In this document: in pieces, positions 30,454-42,482 of the stretch | How the letters are laid out: the number at the start of each line of letters is the position of its first letter | Numbering within the stretch: position 1 is the first letter of the stretch | DNA from: an uncultured Sulfitobacter sp. | GTDB taxonomy: Bacteria > Pseudomonadota > Alphaproteobacteria > Rhodobacterales > Rhodobacteraceae | DNA length: 64,000 nucleotides | NCBI GenBank assembly: GCA_913060815.1 | Contig: CAJXSZ010000006.1 | Location: forward strand, 62,001-126,000 | Reading direction: 5' to 3' | The notes under the pieces: model-generated | What the model was told of the DNA's origin: nothing | Databases searched by the model: none | What the model saw: the letters and a program-made list of their open reading frames with translations, nothing else | Program-made: the position numbers and the translations under genes

Positions 30454-31854
30454 TCAGGATGCTGCGTCCGTCAGGCGGGCCATCGTCTCGTCGCGGCCTA
30501 GCACCAGCATCATATCGAAAACCGAAGGTGTCACAGCGCGTCCTGCAAGGGCTGCCCGAAGCGGCCCTGCCAACTTGCCGAACTTGGTATCCTTGGCGGC
30601 AGCAAAACCGTTCAGAACCTCTTCGAGCGTTTCTCGATCCCAGCTAACATCTTGCAGCTGCGGCGTCAATTCTTTCAGTATACCACGGGATACCGTATCG
30701 AGGTTTTTTGCCGCTTTTTCATCGCACGCAACAGGGCGTGATGTGAGGATAAAGTGACCCTTTTCAAGGAGTTCTGGCAGTGTCTTTGCGCGTTCTTTCA
30801 AGCAGTACAATGCGCGCTCCAGCCCAGACGACTGCGCGTCACTTAACGCAGGGAGTTCTGCTGCGGACAGGTATTCCTCGATCTCTTGCCGCAATGCGGC
30901 ATCATCAGCAACGGCGATATGCTGGCCACAGATGTTCTCCAGCTTTTTCAGGTCAAATTGCGCGGGGCTCTTGCGGATGCCGTCCAGATCGAACCACTCC
31001 TTGGCCTGTGCGTCGGAAAAGAATTCGTCGTCCCCGTGGCTCCACCCCAGCCGTGCGAGATAGTTACGCATGCCTGCGGCAGGGTAGCCTATGGCCTGAT
31101 ATTCTTGCGCGCCGAGGGCACCGTGACGTTTGCTCAGCTTTTTGCCGTCATCGCCGTGAATCAGGGGGATATGCGACCATACTGGCACGTCCCAACCCAT
31201 GCCGTGATAGATCATCATCTGGCGCGCGGCATTGTTGAGATGGTCGTCGCCACGGATCACATGGGTCACGCCCATGTCATGGTCGTCTACCACAACAGCG
31301 AGCATATAGACGGGCGAGCCGTCGGAGCGCAGCAGAATCATGTCATCCAGCTGTGCGTTATCAATCGTCACATCACCCTGCACGGCATCACGGATAACAG
31401 TCTGGCCGCCATCTGGTGCTTTTATGCGGATCACAAAGGGCGCGTCAGGGTGGCTGGACGCGTCAGCGTCGCGCCACGGTGAGCGGTAAAGCGTGCTGCG
31501 CCCTTCGGCGCGCGCTGTTTCACGGTAGGCCTCGATCTCCTCTTGGGTGGCAAAGCATTTGAACGCAGCGCCTTTCTCGAGCAACGCATGAGCGACCTCC
31601 ACGTGGCGTGATGCCATCTCGTGCTGGCTGATCACATCGCCATCGTGATCAAGGCCGAGCCAGCTCAGCCCTTGCAAAATCGCCTCTGTCGCCTCGGGGG
31701 TGTAGCGTGCGCGATCCGTGTCCTCGATCCGGAGCAAAAACTTGCCTCCGCGCCCGCGCGCATAGAGCCAGTTAAACAGCGCGGTACGTGCGCCGCCGAT
31801 GTGCAAGAACCCTGTGGGCGAAGGGGCGAAACGGGTAACAATGTCAGAGCACAT
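30454..31854 (-). CDS. gltX: Glutamate--tRNA ligase
   Basis: [34 protein letters not shown] motif. Confidence 0.97.
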   Translation of the reverse strand: MCSDIVTRFAPSPTGFLHIGGARTALFNWLYARGRGGKFLLRIEDTDRARYTPEATEAILQGLSWLGLDHDGDVISQHEMASRHVEVAHALLEKGAAFKCFATQEEIEAYRETARAEGRSTLYRSPWRDADASSHPDAPFVIRIKAPDGGQTVIRDAVQGDVTIDNAQLDDMILLRSDGSPVYMLAVVVDDHDMGVTHVIRGDDHLNNAARQMMIYHGMGWDVPVWSHIPLIHGDDGKKLSKRHGALGAQEYQAIGYPAAGMRNYLARLGWSHGDDEFFSDAQAKEWFDLDGIRKSPAQFDLKKLENICGQHIAVADDAALRQEIEEYLSAAELPALSDAQSSGLERALYCLKERAKTLPELLEKGHFILTSRPVACDEKAAKNLDTVSRGILKELTPQLQDVSWDRETLEEVLNGFAAAKDTKFGKLAGPLRAALAGRAVTPSVFDMMLVLGRDETMARLTDAAS

Positions 31855-31982
31855 GTGCGGTGTCCTTTCGGGGATGATCTGGCGCGGCGTTGATTAACTA
31901 TTTGGCTATATTTACCATTTGGTAACTACGCGCAGCCTAAGTTTGCGCACTATGTATCCAGTGCTTTGAGCGGGGGCAAGCG

Positions 31983-34040
31983 ATGGAAGCGGGATCAGCT
32001 TTCGCGACCATGATGCGCGCCCAACGGGGCGCGCTGTTCGGCTGGGTGCCTGTCTGTCTTGCGGTTGGCATTGGCGGCTATTTCTCACTTAAATTTGAGC
32101 CGTCAATCATTGAGTTAAGCTATGTCGCTCTTGCGGCCCTCATCTTTGCCTTGATTTCGCGTGCATCGCCCGAACACTGGCGCCCGCTGGCCCTTGGGGT
32201 GATGCTGGTAGGATGCGGGGTTTTGCTGGCGGCGGTGCGTGCGCATCTTGTCGCGGGGCCTGTGCTCGACTTTCGCTATTATGGCCCTGTGGAGGGGCGG
32301 ATCGTGGCGATTGACCGCTCTGGCTCCGATGCACTGCGGCTGACGCTGGATGAGGTTGTCCTCAATCGCGTGCGCCCTGATCGCACACCGCACCGTGTGC
32401 GCGTCTCGCTGCACGGCGATCGCAGCAATGATATTGCGGCCGAGCCAGGATTGCGTGTCATGCTGACGGGGCACCTGTCACCGCCTTCTGGCCCTGTTGA
32501 GCCGGGGGGATTTGATTTCCAGCGCCATGCGTGGTTCGCAAAACTGGGGGCTGTTGGATATGCGCGAACGCCGCTTATGGGGGTTGAGCTGCCGCAAGGC
32601 GGTATGTGGGTGTTTCGCTTGCGGATGGCGATGTCAGAGCGCATCCAGTCGCTTTTGCCCGGAGATACAGGCGGCTTCGCCGCGGCGATTACAACGGGCG
32701 ACCGCTCCGCCATTAGCCAGACTGCGCTGGATGATCTGCGAGCCAGCAATCTGGCGCATTTGCTTGCAATTTCGGGCCTTCACATGGGGCTGATGTCGGG
32801 GGTGGTGTTTGCAGCGCTGCGCATTGCCTTTGCGCTCGTCCCGCCGCTGGCGTTGCGCTTGCCTGCGCGCAGTATCGCTGCAGGAGGCGCTTTAGCCGTG
32901 GCGGCGTTTTATCTGGCCTTGTCGGGGGGCAATATCGCAACCCAGCGCGCCTTTGTAATGGTGGCCGTTGCGTTGGTGGCTGTAATGTTGGGACGGCGTG
33001 CGATCAGCCTACGCTCTGTCGCGATCGCGGCGACGATTGTACTGATCCTGCGGCCCGAAGCTTTGATGGGGCCGGGGTTCCAGATGTCGTTCGCGGCGAC
33101 CACAGCGCTGGTCGCGGTGTTCGGATTTATCAGGGACGGCAATATTCCGATGGGGCCGAACTGGTTCAAACCGCTGAGTGCTGTCTTCATTTCCTCCGCC
33201 GTGGCGGGGATTGCGACCGCCCCCATTGGTGCCGCACATTTCAATGCAATCGCGCAATACGGACTGGTGGCAAATCTGGCCTCGGTGCCTTTGATGGGTG
33301 TGCTGGTCATTCCAGCGGCGGTGTTGGCGGCGGTGCTCGCACCTTTGGGGCTCGAGATTGTTGGCCTCTGGATCATGAGCCTTGGTGTCAAATGGATCCT
33401 GTTTGTCGCGAATTTTGTGGCCGAGTTGCCGCAGGCGCGGACATATGTTGTGGGGCCGGATGGGCTTGTGCTGCCCTTGCTTGCTTTGGGTTTTCTGTCG
33501 TTGGTTTTGTGGCGCGGACCTTTGCGCTGGGGCGGATTAGTTGCGATGGCAGCCTCGTTCGTGGTCTGGACTGGTACGCAGCGGCCTGACGTCTTGGTGT
33601 CGGATACGGGAACGCTGGTCGGGATAATGACGCCGCAGGGCCGTGCGCTTAGCAAAGAGCGCGGCGCGGGGTTCGTTGCGCGTAACTGGCTGGAGAATGA
33701 CGGCGAAGGGGGCGACCAGATCGCGGCGCACGCGCGCTGGCGATCCGGTGATGTGGTGCATCTGTCGGGCAAGCGGGCGCTCGCGGCCTTTTCGACCTGT
33801 GAGCAGGGACAGTTAGTTGTAAGTTCAGTCAATTTTGAAGATCAAAAGCCGCCCTGTCTGTATCACGATCCACAAAGCTTGCTTCAAACAGGCGCAGTTG
33901 CCTACCGCAAAGGGCCAACAGGTCTACAGGTTGTAAGCACAGCCCGTGATATAGCAGGGGAGCGGTTGTGGACCCAGTGGCCAGACGCCAAAGAAACGCC
34001 GCGCAGAGGGCAACAGACTGCGCAGCGCTATTCAAAATAG
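31983..34040 (+). CDS. ComEC/Rec2 family competence-type membrane protein
   Basis: 685 aa polytopic; LAHLLAISGLHMGLMSGVVFAALR competence motif. Confidence 0.93.
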   Translation: MEAGSAFATMMRAQRGALFGWVPVCLAVGIGGYFSLKFEPSIIELSYVALAALIFALISRASPEHWRPLALGVMLVGCGVLLAAVRAHLVAGPVLDFRYYGPVEGRIVAIDRSGSDALRLTLDEVVLNRVRPDRTPHRVRVSLHGDRSNDIAAEPGLRVMLTGHLSPPSGPVEPGGFDFQRHAWFAKLGAVGYARTPLMGVELPQGGMWVFRLRMAMSERIQSLLPGDTGGFAAAITTGDRSAISQTALDDLRASNLAHLLAISGLHMGLMSGVVFAALRIAFALVPPLALRLPARSIAAGGALAVAAFYLALSGGNIATQRAFVMVAVALVAVMLGRRAISLRSVAIAATIVLILRPEALMGPGFQMSFAATTALVAVFGFIRDGNIPMGPNWFKPLSAVFISSAVAGIATAPIGAAHFNAIAQYGLVANLASVPLMGVLVIPAAVLAAVLAPLGLEIVGLWIMSLGVKWILFVANFVAELPQARTYVVGPDGLVLPLLALGFLSLVLWRGPLRWGGLVAMAASFVVWTGTQRPDVLVSDTGTLVGIMTPQGRALSKERGAGFVARNWLENDGEGGDQIAAHARWRSGDVVHLSGKRALAAFSTCEQGQLVVSSVNFEDQKPPCLYHDPQSLLQTGAVAYRKGPTGLQVVSTARDIAGERLWTQWPDAKETPRRGQQTAQRYSK

Positions 34041-34045
34041 ACGTA

Positions 34046-34738
34046 TTAGTAGGAGCGGATCAATCCGACCAAACGTCCCTGAACCTTGACCTGATCCGCT
34101 GGCAACACGCGCGTCTCGTAGGCCGGGTTCGCAGCTTCGAGCGCGATTGAGGTGCCCTGACGCTTGAACCGTTTCAGCGTGGCTTCGTGGTCATCTACCA
34201 ACGCCACAACAATATCTCCGTTATCCGCGGTAGATGTCTCTCGGATCACAACGACATCACCATCATTGATACCGGCCTCGATCATCGAGTCGCCTTTGAC
34301 CTCAAGGGCGTAATGCGCACCCGCACCTGCAAGCATTGCATTGGGCACTGTGACACCATGCGAGCGCTGATTTATCGCCTCAATCGGGACACCGGCCGCG
34401 ATCTTGCCCATCACGGGCAGCTCTGTCGCTTCGATAGTTGTCACAGGTAAGGCGTTCGCAGGGGGGGGTGTATCAGGCAGATCACCGTCGATCACACGCG
34501 GTGTAAAGCCTGCGCCTGACATGCTGTCGGGCAGTTTGACGACCTCGATTGCGCGCGCACGGTGCGCCAGACGGCGGATAAACCCGCGCTCTTCCAGTGC
34601 GGTAATCAGGCGGTGGATGCCCGATTTTGACCGCAGATCAAGCGCCTCCTTCATTTCATCGAAACTCGGCGGGACACCGTCACGCTGCACGCGTTTATGA
34701 ATAAAGGCCAATAGATCGAGCTGTTTCTTCGTAAGCAC
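34046..34738 (-). CDS. lexA: LexA repressor
   Basis: [66 protein letters not shown]; Ser/Lys dyad GDSMIEAGI...[16 protein letters not shown]. Confidence 0.98.
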   Translation of the reverse strand: MLTKKQLDLLAFIHKRVQRDGVPPSFDEMKEALDLRSKSGIHRLITALEERGFIRRLAHRARAIEVVKLPDSMSGAGFTPRVIDGDLPDTPPPANALPVTTIEATELPVMGKIAAGVPIEAINQRSHGVTVPNAMLAGAGAHYALEVKGDSMIEAGINDGDVVVIRETSTADNGDIVVALVDDHEATLKRFKRQGTSIALEAANPAYETRVLPADQVKVQGRLVGLIRSY

Positions 34739-34769
34739 TACACATCCCCTGTATTATTTATCTGCATTT

Positions 34770-34784
34770 GTTCTAGGGATGTTC
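34770..34784 (-). promoter_or_regulatory. Alphaproteobacterial SOS (LexA) box GTTC-N7-GTTC
   Basis: gttctagggatgttc at 34770-34784, upstream of the lexA start (34738); the direct repeat is written here on the + strand. Confidence 0.85.
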
Positions 34785-34804
34785 TTGTTTTGTGTCAACA
34801 AGTC

Positions 34805-35977
34805 TCAAATGTCGATGATATCGACCAATGCGCCTGCGGGCTGTTCGGGATCGTGCGGTGGACGGACCATCAAAGCATTGGCGCTGGCGAGCACACTTAG
34901 CAGGGAACTGTCTTGACGTTGTTCTGGCGTAACGGCGCCTTGTGCGATCACGCTGCGCATATAGTGCTCGCGGGGACCGTTGGAGGGGATGTCGGTGGCC
35001 AACGGAAGCTGGCGGCGCGGTGCGGCGGCCTCTCCGAGCCCCAGCATGGCGCGCACCATCGGGGCGACAAAGACAGTACCACAAACAAGCGCCGAAACCG
35101 GATTGCCAGGCAGGCCGACCATCGCGGCATCGCCCATACGCCCCGCCATAAGCGGCTTTCCAGGGCGCATTGCTACTTTGTAAAAAGCCTGCTCCATCCC
35201 CAATTCGGCGGCAACGGGGGCGACAAGATCGTGGTCGCCCACAGAGGCGCCACCGATCGTGATGATGAGATCAGCCCCTTGCGCCAGCTCGAAACTGCGC
35301 TTGAGCGAGGGGATGTTATCCGAGGCGATCGGCATCAGGCGCGTGGTAGCGCCAAGCGCGTCCAGCTGAGCGGCCAGCCCGTAGGTATTGGAAGCAATGA
35401 TCTGGTCAGGGCCCGGCTGTTCGCCCGGTTGCACAAGTTCATCTCCGGTGGCCATGATTGCGACCACCGGTTTGCGGTGAACCGGCACTACGGCGATGTT
35501 CATTGCTGCGAGCAGAGCAATGTCGGCGGGGCGCAGCAGGCGCGGGGCAGTCAGCGGCTGCCCTTCCAGAAAGTCTCCGCCAGCGGGGCGAATGTTGTCT
35601 TTGTCGCCGATATTGTGGCTCAGTGTAATGAGGTCGCCGCGCCGCGTAACGTCTTCTTGGATCACGACAAAATCAGCGCCCTCGGGCACGGGTGCACCTG
35701 TGAAAATACGGACAGCCTGACCCGCTTTTATTGCGCCCTCAAACCGGTGGCCTGCTGCCGCTTCGCCCATGACTTTGAACATCGCGTCAGGCTCTACCTC
35801 GGCGCGGCGCACTGCGTAGCCATCCATCGAAGAAGCGGCGAAGGGCGGCTGCGTGCGCTGAGCTATCACATCTTGTGCCAGAACGCGGCCCGCAGCTTGG
35901 CGCAGGGCAATATACTCGACAGGCATTGGCGAGACTTGGGCGAACAGATGTGTTAGCGCCTCGTCAACGGTGATCAT
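34805..35977 (-). CDS. moeA: Molybdopterin molybdenumtransferase
   Basis: [45 protein letters not shown]. Confidence 0.96.
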   Translation of the reverse strand: MITVDEALTHLFAQVSPMPVEYIALRQAAGRVLAQDVIAQRTQPPFAASSMDGYAVRRAEVEPDAMFKVMGEAAAGHRFEGAIKAGQAVRIFTGAPVPEGADFVVIQEDVTRRGDLITLSHNIGDKDNIRPAGGDFLEGQPLTAPRLLRPADIALLAAMNIAVVPVHRKPVVAIMATGDELVQPGEQPGPDQIIASNTYGLAAQLDALGATTRLMPIASDNIPSLKRSFELAQGADLIITIGGASVGDHDLVAPVAAELGMEQAFYKVAMRPGKPLMAGRMGDAAMVGLPGNPVSALVCGTVFVAPMVRAMLGLGEAAAPRRQLPLATDIPSNGPREHYMRSVIAQGAVTPEQRQDSSLLSVLASANALMVRPPHDPEQPAGALVDIIDI

Positions 35978-36447
35978 GGGAGCGTATGACGGCCCGATTT
36001 GCCGCCGTCTTTCAGCGTGACCCGCAGGCCGCCGATCTCCATCGTTTTATCGACGGCCTTGCTCATGTCATAGACGGTGAGGGCGGTGACGGATGCCGCT
36101 GTCAGCGCTTCCATCTCAACGCCTGTCTGGCCCGTCGTTTTTACCGTGGCGGTGATGCGAATGCCGGGCAGCGACGCATCAGGCTCCAGATCAACCGTGA
36201 CGGAGGTGATGGGCAGGGGATGGCATAGAGGAATGAGGTCCGACGTCTTTTTGGACGCCATGATCCCTGCAAGCCGTGCAACGCCCAGCACATCGCCCTT
36301 TTTGGCGCGGCCTTCGGTGATGATCTCGAAGGTCTCCTGCTGCATCTTGATATAGTTCTCGGCGGTAGCGATGCGCGATGTCACCGCTTTGTCCGAGACA
36401 TCGACCATATGGGCATGGCCCTCGCCATCAAAGTGCGTCAGTGCCAT
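35974..36447 (-). CDS. moaC: Cyclic pyranopterin monophosphate synthase
   Basis: [70 protein letters not shown]. Confidence 0.97.
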   Translation of the reverse strand: MALTHFDGEGHAHMVDVSDKAVTSRIATAENYIKMQQETFEIITEGRAKKGDVLGVARLAGIMASKKTSDLIPLCHPLPITSVTVDLEPDASLPGIRITATVKTTGQTGVEMEALTAASVTALTVYDMSKAVDKTMEIGGLRVTLKDGGKSGRHTLP

Positions 36448-37259
36448 TACATGCCCCCTGCGCGCAGGGGATTGGCCAGCAGGCTGCGCGTGGCAGCGGC
36501 TACATCGTCCTGTCGCATCAGGCTTTCGCCAATGAGAAAGGTGCGCGCGCCGTATAGTGCCATATCGGCGAGATCCTCGGACGAATTCAGACCGCTTTCG
36601 CAGACGATCATCCGCTCCCCGGGGATGTGTTTGGAAAGCTGCCGTGTGGTATCCAGCGTTGTCTCAAACGTGTTCAGGTTGCGGTTGTTGATACCGATCA
36701 TGCGCGATTTGAGGTGCAGGGCACGCTCCAGCTCTTCGGCGTTGTGCGTTTCTATCAACGCGTCCATGCCATATTGCGTCGCGGCGTCTTCAAGCTCGGC
36801 AGCTTGGGCATCGCTTACACTGGCCATGATGATCAGGATGCAATCGGCCCCCATGCTGCGCGCCTCGGCCACTTGATAGGTATCATACATGAAATCCTTG
36901 CGTAGCACCGGCAAATCGCAAGCCTCGCGGGCATCAATCAGGAACTGCTTGGCTCCTTGGAAGCTTGGCGTGTCGGTGAGCACGGAGAGGCATGTCGCAC
37001 CTCCAGCAGCATATGAGGCGGCGAGCTCCGCTGGCTCGAAATCTTCGCGGATGAGCCCCTTGGACGGGCTGGCCTTTTTGATCTCGGCAATCAGGCCGTA
37101 ATTCTCGATGGATGCAGATTGCAGCGCATCTGCGAAAGGGCGCACAGGCGGAGCGGCTGTCGCGCGCGCTTCTATTTCTTCCAAAGGCACTGCGGCTTTA
37201 TCTGCGGCAATTTCTTCAAGCTTGTAGGCTTTGATTTTCTCTAGGATTGTCTGTGTCAT
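36447..37259 (-). CDS. trpC: Indole-3-glycerol phosphate synthase
   Basis: [52 protein letters not shown]; start MTQTILEKI. Confidence 0.96.
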   Translation of the reverse strand: MTQTILEKIKAYKLEEIAADKAAVPLEEIEARATAAPPVRPFADALQSASIENYGLIAEIKKASPSKGLIREDFEPAELAASYAAGGATCLSVLTDTPSFQGAKQFLIDAREACDLPVLRKDFMYDTYQVAEARSMGADCILIIMASVSDAQAAELEDAATQYGMDALIETHNAEELERALHLKSRMIGINNRNLNTFETTLDTTRQLSKHIPGERMIVCESGLNSSEDLADMALYGARTFLIGESLMRQDDVAAATRSLLANPLRAGGM

Positions 37260-37936
37260 AGTGCCTCCGGATCGCTCCAGTTTATGGACTGATGGCCTCT
37301 GCTGCGCAACCACGCATTGCTGCGGCTGAAGGGGCGCGATCCGCGAAAGGACTCAAATGTTGCGCCTGATTTTGTGACGCCCAGCGGGGACGGGTGCGAG
37401 GAATGTAGTTTGAAGTTTGCCGTAGGGTCGACGTCAGCCGCAGCTTTATGTGCGTCCTTTCCCCACAGCAGGTAGCAGCGCGGGCTGTCCGACAGGCGCT
37501 CGAGAACCTGTGCTGTCAGATTTTGCCAGCCCAGCTTTGCATGACCTTTTGCCGTGCCCTCGGGAACTGTGAGGATCGTATTGAGCAGCAACACCCCCTG
37601 ATCCGCCCAGAACCGCAGGTCTGCATTGGGCGGCTGTGCGCCGAGATCGTCTTGCATTTCACGGAATATATTTGCCAGCGATCGGGGCAGCGGTTGTGTC
37701 TGGCCATCAGCGGAGAAAGCAAAGCCGTGGGCGTGGCCGAATGTGGGGTAGGGGTCCTGACCGAGGATCACCACGCGCACATCATCTGGTTGCACGCGCT
37801 CGAGTGCGGCGAATACCTGTCGGGACGGCGGAAAGACCGCCTGTGTCTCACTGGCAAGCTGCGCTTCGATCTGCGGTAGGTTGGTTTCGAAAAAGGGCAG
37901 CGCGCGCCACGCGCCAAGGCGGCCCAGATCAAACAT
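37256..37936 (-). CDS. ung: Uracil-DNA glycosylase (family 1 type)
   Basis: [44 protein letters not shown]. Confidence 0.9.
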   Translation of the reverse strand: MFDLGRLGAWRALPFFETNLPQIEAQLASETQAVFPPSRQVFAALERVQPDDVRVVILGQDPYPTFGHAHGFAFSADGQTQPLPRSLANIFREMQDDLGAQPPNADLRFWADQGVLLLNTILTVPEGTAKGHAKLGWQNLTAQVLERLSDSPRCYLLWGKDAHKAAADVDPTANFKLHSSHPSPLGVTKSGATFESFRGSRPFSRSNAWLRSRGHQSINWSDPEAL

Positions 37937-38952
37937 CAGCCTGCTTGGGTGATGCGCGCAACGGCGGTGATTTTTTCGCGTGCGGCGCCTGAATCGATGC
38001 TGGTGCGCGCCATCTCCACACCTGATTTAAGATCAGGAGCAGCCTCTGCAATCAACAAAGCGGCGGCGGAATTCAGCAGCACCGCATCGCGGTAGGCGGA
38101 AGGGGCACCGTCGAGAAGTGTGTTGAACGCCACCGCGTTTTCTTCGGGTGTGCCGCCGACGATGGCCTCGAACGGATGCTCGGGCAGGCCAGCGTCCTCG
38201 GGATGCACCTCGATCTCGGTGATCTCGCCGTTCTTGAGCGCGCTGACCCAGCTCACACCTGTGATTGTCAGCTCGTCGGTGCCGTCAGAGCCGTGCACGA
38301 GCCATGCGGCTTCGGAGCCGAGCAGTTTCAGGGTTTCGGCCATAGGGCGTGTCAACTCGCGCATATACGTGCCGGTCAATTGACGTTTGACGCCAGCGGG
38401 GTTGGTCAGGGGGCCGAGAATGTTGAAGATTGTGCGCGTGCCAAGTTCCGACCTCGTTGGCATAACATGCGCGATCGCAGGGTGGTGCATGGGCGCCATC
38501 ATAAATCCGATGCCAGCCTCGTTCAGCGCTTGTTCGACCACGGGCGCACCGACCATAGTCTTAAGACCCATCTGCGTCAGCGCGTCCGCAGCGCCCGATT
38601 TGGAGCTGAGGTTACGGTTGCCGTGTTTCGCGACCACCACGCCTGCGCCCGCCACCACAAAAGCAGTTGCCGTGGAAATGTTGAGTGTGCCTTTGCCGTC
38701 GCCACCCGTGCCGACGATGTCCATCGCGCCCTCAGGCGCGCGCACGGCGTTGCACTTGGCGCGCATCACAGCAGCAGCGGCCGTATATTCGTCCACCGTT
38801 TCGCCCCGCGTGCGCAGCGCCATGAGCAGCCCACCAATCTGGCTGGGGGTGGCTTCGCCTTCGAACAGGATGGCAAACGCTTCTTCAGCTTGCGCACGGG
38901 TCAAAGGGCCGTTGGCTGCGGCGTCAATCAGGGGCTTCAGCTTTTCACTCAT
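37936..38952 (-). CDS. trpD: Anthranilate phosphoribosyltransferase
   Basis: [52 protein letters not shown]. Confidence 0.97.
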   Translation of the reverse strand: MSEKLKPLIDAAANGPLTRAQAEEAFAILFEGEATPSQIGGLLMALRTRGETVDEYTAAAAVMRAKCNAVRAPEGAMDIVGTGGDGKGTLNISTATAFVVAGAGVVVAKHGNRNLSSKSGAADALTQMGLKTMVGAPVVEQALNEAGIGFMMAPMHHPAIAHVMPTRSELGTRTIFNILGPLTNPAGVKRQLTGTYMRELTRPMAETLKLLGSEAAWLVHGSDGTDELTITGVSWVSALKNGEITEIEVHPEDAGLPEHPFEAIVGGTPEENAVAFNTLLDGAPSAYRDAVLLNSAAALLIAEAAPDLKSGVEMARTSIDSGAAREKITAVARITQAG

Positions 38953-39530
38953 GCGGGCACCTTCACAGTATCGAGGAAGTTTTGCAGCATGGCGTGGCCA
39001 TGCTCAGAGCGGATCGATTCAGGGTGGAACTGTACGCCGTGGATCGGCAATTCGCGGTGTTGCAGGCCCATGATTGTGCCATCTTCCAGCTCGGCTGTGA
39101 TTTCCAGACAATCGGGAAGTGACGCGCGTTCGACGATGAGCGAGTGATAGCGGGTTGCATCAAAGGGCGACGGCAGCCCCGCGAAGAGACCCTTGCCGCT
39201 GTGCTGCATTTTACCCAGCTTGCCGTGTACGATGTCATCCGCGCGCACAACCTTGCCGCCAAAAGCCTCACCGATTGTCTGATGCCCCAGACAAACCCCC
39301 AGCAGCGGAATGCGCGCTTCGGCAGCCGCATGGGTTAGCGCCAAACAAATTCCCGCTTGCGCAGGATCACACGGACCAGGCGACAGCACGATGCCAGAGG
39401 GGCGCAGCGCCATTGCTTCTTCCACGCTGAGTGTATCATTGCGGCGGATGTCCATTTGCGCGCCTAATGTGCCCAGATAATGCACCAGATTATAGGTGAA
39501 GCTGTCATAGTTATCGATCAACAGGAGCAT
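38949..39530 (-). CDS. trpG: Anthranilate synthase component II (glutamine amidotransferase)
   Basis: [53 protein letters not shown]. Confidence 0.96.
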   Translation of the reverse strand: MLLLIDNYDSFTYNLVHYLGTLGAQMDIRRNDTLSVEEAMALRPSGIVLSPGPCDPAQAGICLALTHAAAEARIPLLGVCLGHQTIGEAFGGKVVRADDIVHGKLGKMQHSGKGLFAGLPSPFDATRYHSLIVERASLPDCLEITAELEDGTIMGLQHRELPIHGVQFHPESIRSEHGHAMLQNFLDTVKVPA

Positions 39531-39711
39531 CTTGGGGAATCTTTGTATTAGGACTAGAGAACGGGGCGGGACGGGGTGTATACTGTCCCTGCGTAGATGG
39601 TCAGTCTTGGGCACAATCGTCAAGAGGCTGCACGGATCGCAGGGGCAATAACCGCCGGAAAAACGGCGGATTGCACAAGGGCAGACAGAGTAGAACAAGG
39701 GTGCATCAGGC

Positions 39712-41235
39712 ATGGCACAGGGTATTTTAAGCGGAATTGCGTTGGGAGCTGTATTCAGCGTCAGTGCGGCGGCTGTCGTCTCCATCATTGTGCCGATGCA
39801 GCCACAGCCCGCCCCGCAGCTTGGAGAGGCCGAGCAAATCGCACCAGCAGCCCCTGCCATGACAGAGCCTGCTGTGCGGGTCACGACTGATGAAGTGCCA
39901 CCAGCACCCCAGCCTCAGGTCGCCTTGCGCGCGCCCGTAAGCGAGGCCTTGCCGACAGAGCCAACCGCCCCCGCCGCCCTGCCACAACCGCAGACGGGGA
40001 CCGCTGCTGATCTGACGACGCCGCGCCCGTTGCCTCAGGCACTGACAGCGCGGATTGCCGAGGACGCACCCGTCTTGCCCAATCCCCAGGCACTTGCGCC
40101 CATGATCCCTGACGACAGTCAGGATGCGCAGGTCGCGGATGAAGACCCTGTCGCACCAGCTCCTGCAATTGCGGTGACTGACGCAGAGAACGAAGGCGAA
40201 GAGACGTTTATCGTGGTCGAACCCGCACCTCAGGCCGATCCCGCCCCCCAGACCGATATTGCGACCGAGGCCGGGACCGAGATCACCGCCGAGGCGGAGC
40301 AGGAGGTACCAGCGCAAGAGCAAGCGCAAGCGCAGCCGGAACAGGATACCCGAACCGAAGTAGAGCCACAGACCATAATTGCCGCAGCGCCAAAGCCGCG
40401 GGTCAGAGCCGTCCCTGGCACGCCACGTACAACGCTGGGATCGGATCAGCGGTTGAGTATCGGCAGACCAGCCAACAGCCTGATCAATCCTGATGCGGGA
40501 GCATCCGAGGGCGATAATGTCGTGAGCCAAGCCTCGGTCAATTCTGCCCAGACGGCCCCGATCCGTGACTTTGCCCAACCCTTCGAGAACGCTCAGGGCA
40601 AACCGCTGATGAGCATTGTCTTGATGGACACTGGCGTTGACCTCGATGCAGCCGCAATAGGCTTGCCCGCGCTCAGCAGCTTTCCTTATCCAGTAAGTTT
40701 TGCGGTTGATGCAAGTCTGTCCGATGCGACCGACCGCATGGCGCGGTACCGCAATGAAGGTTTTGATGTTTTGGCGATGGTTGATCTGCCCTTAGCCGCG
40801 CAACCTACAGATGCCGAAGTCTCCTTGAGTGTAGCACTCAACACGATGCCAGAGGTCGTGGGGGTGCTGGAAGGCACGGGCGAGGGCCTGCAAGGCAGTC
40901 GTGAGGTCGCAGATCAGGTGACACGCATCCTAAAGGCGAGCGGTCACGGCCTTGTCGCGCAAAGCAAAGGGCTCAATTCCATGCCCAAGCTGGCCGTCAA
41001 GGAAGGCGTCCCCGCCGCACCTGTATTTCGTGATTTCGACAGCGCGGGCCAGACGCCCCGTGTGATCCGCCGCTTTTTGGACCAAGCCGCGTTCAAAGCG
41101 GGGCAGGAGGGCGGCGTTATTATGCTGGGGCGTTTGCGGCCCGAGACGATTGAAGCGCTGTTGGTCTGGGGGTTGGCGGACCGTGCTGGCTCTGTCGCTC
41201 TTGCACCTGTTTCCGCGGTGCTTTTGTCCAAGTAA
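39712..41235 (+). CDS. Divergent polysaccharide deacetylase family protein (YibQ/DUF610-like)
   Basis: N-terminal TM, long Pro/Ala/Glu-rich linker, then [13 protein letters not shown]...[31 protein letters not shown]. Confidence 0.8.
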   Translation: MAQGILSGIALGAVFSVSAAAVVSIIVPMQPQPAPQLGEAEQIAPAAPAMTEPAVRVTTDEVPPAPQPQVALRAPVSEALPTEPTAPAALPQPQTGTAADLTTPRPLPQALTARIAEDAPVLPNPQALAPMIPDDSQDAQVADEDPVAPAPAIAVTDAENEGEETFIVVEPAPQADPAPQTDIATEAGTEITAEAEQEVPAQEQAQAQPEQDTRTEVEPQTIIAAAPKPRVRAVPGTPRTTLGSDQRLSIGRPANSLINPDAGASEGDNVVSQASVNSAQTAPIRDFAQPFENAQGKPLMSIVLMDTGVDLDAAAIGLPALSSFPYPVSFAVDASLSDATDRMARYRNEGFDVLAMVDLPLAAQPTDAEVSLSVALNTMPEVVGVLEGTGEGLQGSREVADQVTRILKASGHGLVAQSKGLNSMPKLAVKEGVPAAPVFRDFDSAGQTPRVIRRFLDQAAFKAGQEGGVIMLGRLRPETIEALLVWGLADRAGSVALAPVSAVLLSK

Positions 41236-41276
41236 CGGCGCGCACCTGTTGAGGCGCGCACCGTTGTTGATCTGTC

Positions 41277-41672
41277 TTACAGACCCTTGTCCATCAGTTC
41301 TTTGATCTCTTGAACGCCAGTGCCTGCAACGATGCGGCCAAGCTCTTCATCGCCCTTGAGCACCAGCAGGGTCGAGCGGCGCGGGACGCCGCGGGATGTG
41401 GTGACCTCATGCTTGCTGTAGGTGTCCCAGTCTACTTTCACAAATTCCATTGATGCGGCATAGGTGGGGTTCTCGGCCAATAGCTCTGCAATCACACGCT
41501 CCTGACGCTTGCACGTTCCGCACCATGTGGCTGAGTAGTCGACGAATACGGTCTTGCCGTCCTTCAGCGCCGCTTCGATCACACCGGGAGTGTAGTCAAC
41601 AAATGCGGCGCGTGCCGCGATGGGCAGCAGGGAGAAGGCAGCGGCAGTGCCGAGGAAGGTGCGACGTTTCAT
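41277..41672 (-). CDS. Thioredoxin family protein with Tat-like signal
   Basis: MKRRTFLGTAAAFSLLPIAARA; FVDYSATWCGTCKRQERV (CxxC). Confidence 0.9.
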   Translation of the reverse strand: MKRRTFLGTAAAFSLLPIAARAAFVDYTPGVIEAALKDGKTVFVDYSATWCGTCKRQERVIAELLAENPTYAASMEFVKVDWDTYSKHEVTTSRGVPRRSTLLVLKGDEELGRIVAGTGVQEIKELMDKGL

Positions 41673-41690
41673 AGGAGGTCTCCTTGAAGG

Positions 41691-42404
41691 TTATAGAATG
41701 ACAGAGAGGTCCTGAAGCCAGATGGGCATTACTTCGAGCGCCCAGGCGTCAATGACATGATGGAAGTTGAAAAACAGCATGAGCCCCACAGCGACGAAGG
41801 TCACCCCGAGGATCGGCTTGGACCGTTCGGCCAGCGCACGCAACACGTTTGCACGCTTACGGATTGCTTCGCGCGCGCCCATGCCAAGGCCGATTATGAT
41901 GGTCGAGACGCCGAGCGCGAAAAAGCCCATGATGACGGTGACATAGCCAAGGCTCTCGCCCTGAGAGGCCAGTGCAATCGCCCCGCCGAGCGTGGGACCG
42001 ATGCATGGTGACCAGACTGCGCCGAGCAGCAGACCACCAATGAACTGGCCTTGAAGTCCCGAATTATCGATCTGGTTCATCTGGGCATCTGCACTGCCTG
42101 CCATGCCTGCGGTTGCCATTTCGAAACGTGAGGACAGCATCGGCACCAAAAGGACGACCCCGAACAGGACCATCATCACCGCGCCGATTTGGGCCAGCGT
42201 GTCTTGGGTCAAACCAATGGTGGAGCCGAAGGCCGTAACCAATACGCCAAATGTGACGAAAGAGACGCTCATCCCTGCCGCCAAAGCAATGGGGCCAAAG
42301 CGGTTGGCGTTGAGCGCACTGACCATAACAATGGGGAGTACAGGGAGGACGCACGGGTTGATCAGGGTCAGCAAGCCGGCCAGATATGCAAAGATAAATT
42401 CCAT
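41691..42404 (-). CDS. ccdA: Cytochrome c biogenesis protein CcdA family
   Basis: FAYLAGLLTLINPCVLPVLPIVMVSAL, GAVWSPCIGPTLGGAIALAS. Confidence 0.93.
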   Translation of the reverse strand: MEFIFAYLAGLLTLINPCVLPVLPIVMVSALNANRFGPIALAAGMSVSFVTFGVLVTAFGSTIGLTQDTLAQIGAVMMVLFGVVLLVPMLSSRFEMATAGMAGSADAQMNQIDNSGLQGQFIGGLLLGAVWSPCIGPTLGGAIALASQGESLGYVTVIMGFFALGVSTIIIGLGMGAREAIRKRANVLRALAERSKPILGVTFVAVGLMLFFNFHHVIDAWALEVMPIWLQDLSVIL

Positions 42405-42482
42405 GCGCCAGTGGTGACGCGTGGCGAAGTCTCGTGCAACTAAACTAACCGTTAGGGGATGTTACAATCGCGTGACATGTGC

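Noticed and set aside
38176-39147. 323-aa + strand ORF opposite trpD/trpG
   Set aside because: Antisense to trpD and trpG with low-complexity, Arg/His-rich composition.
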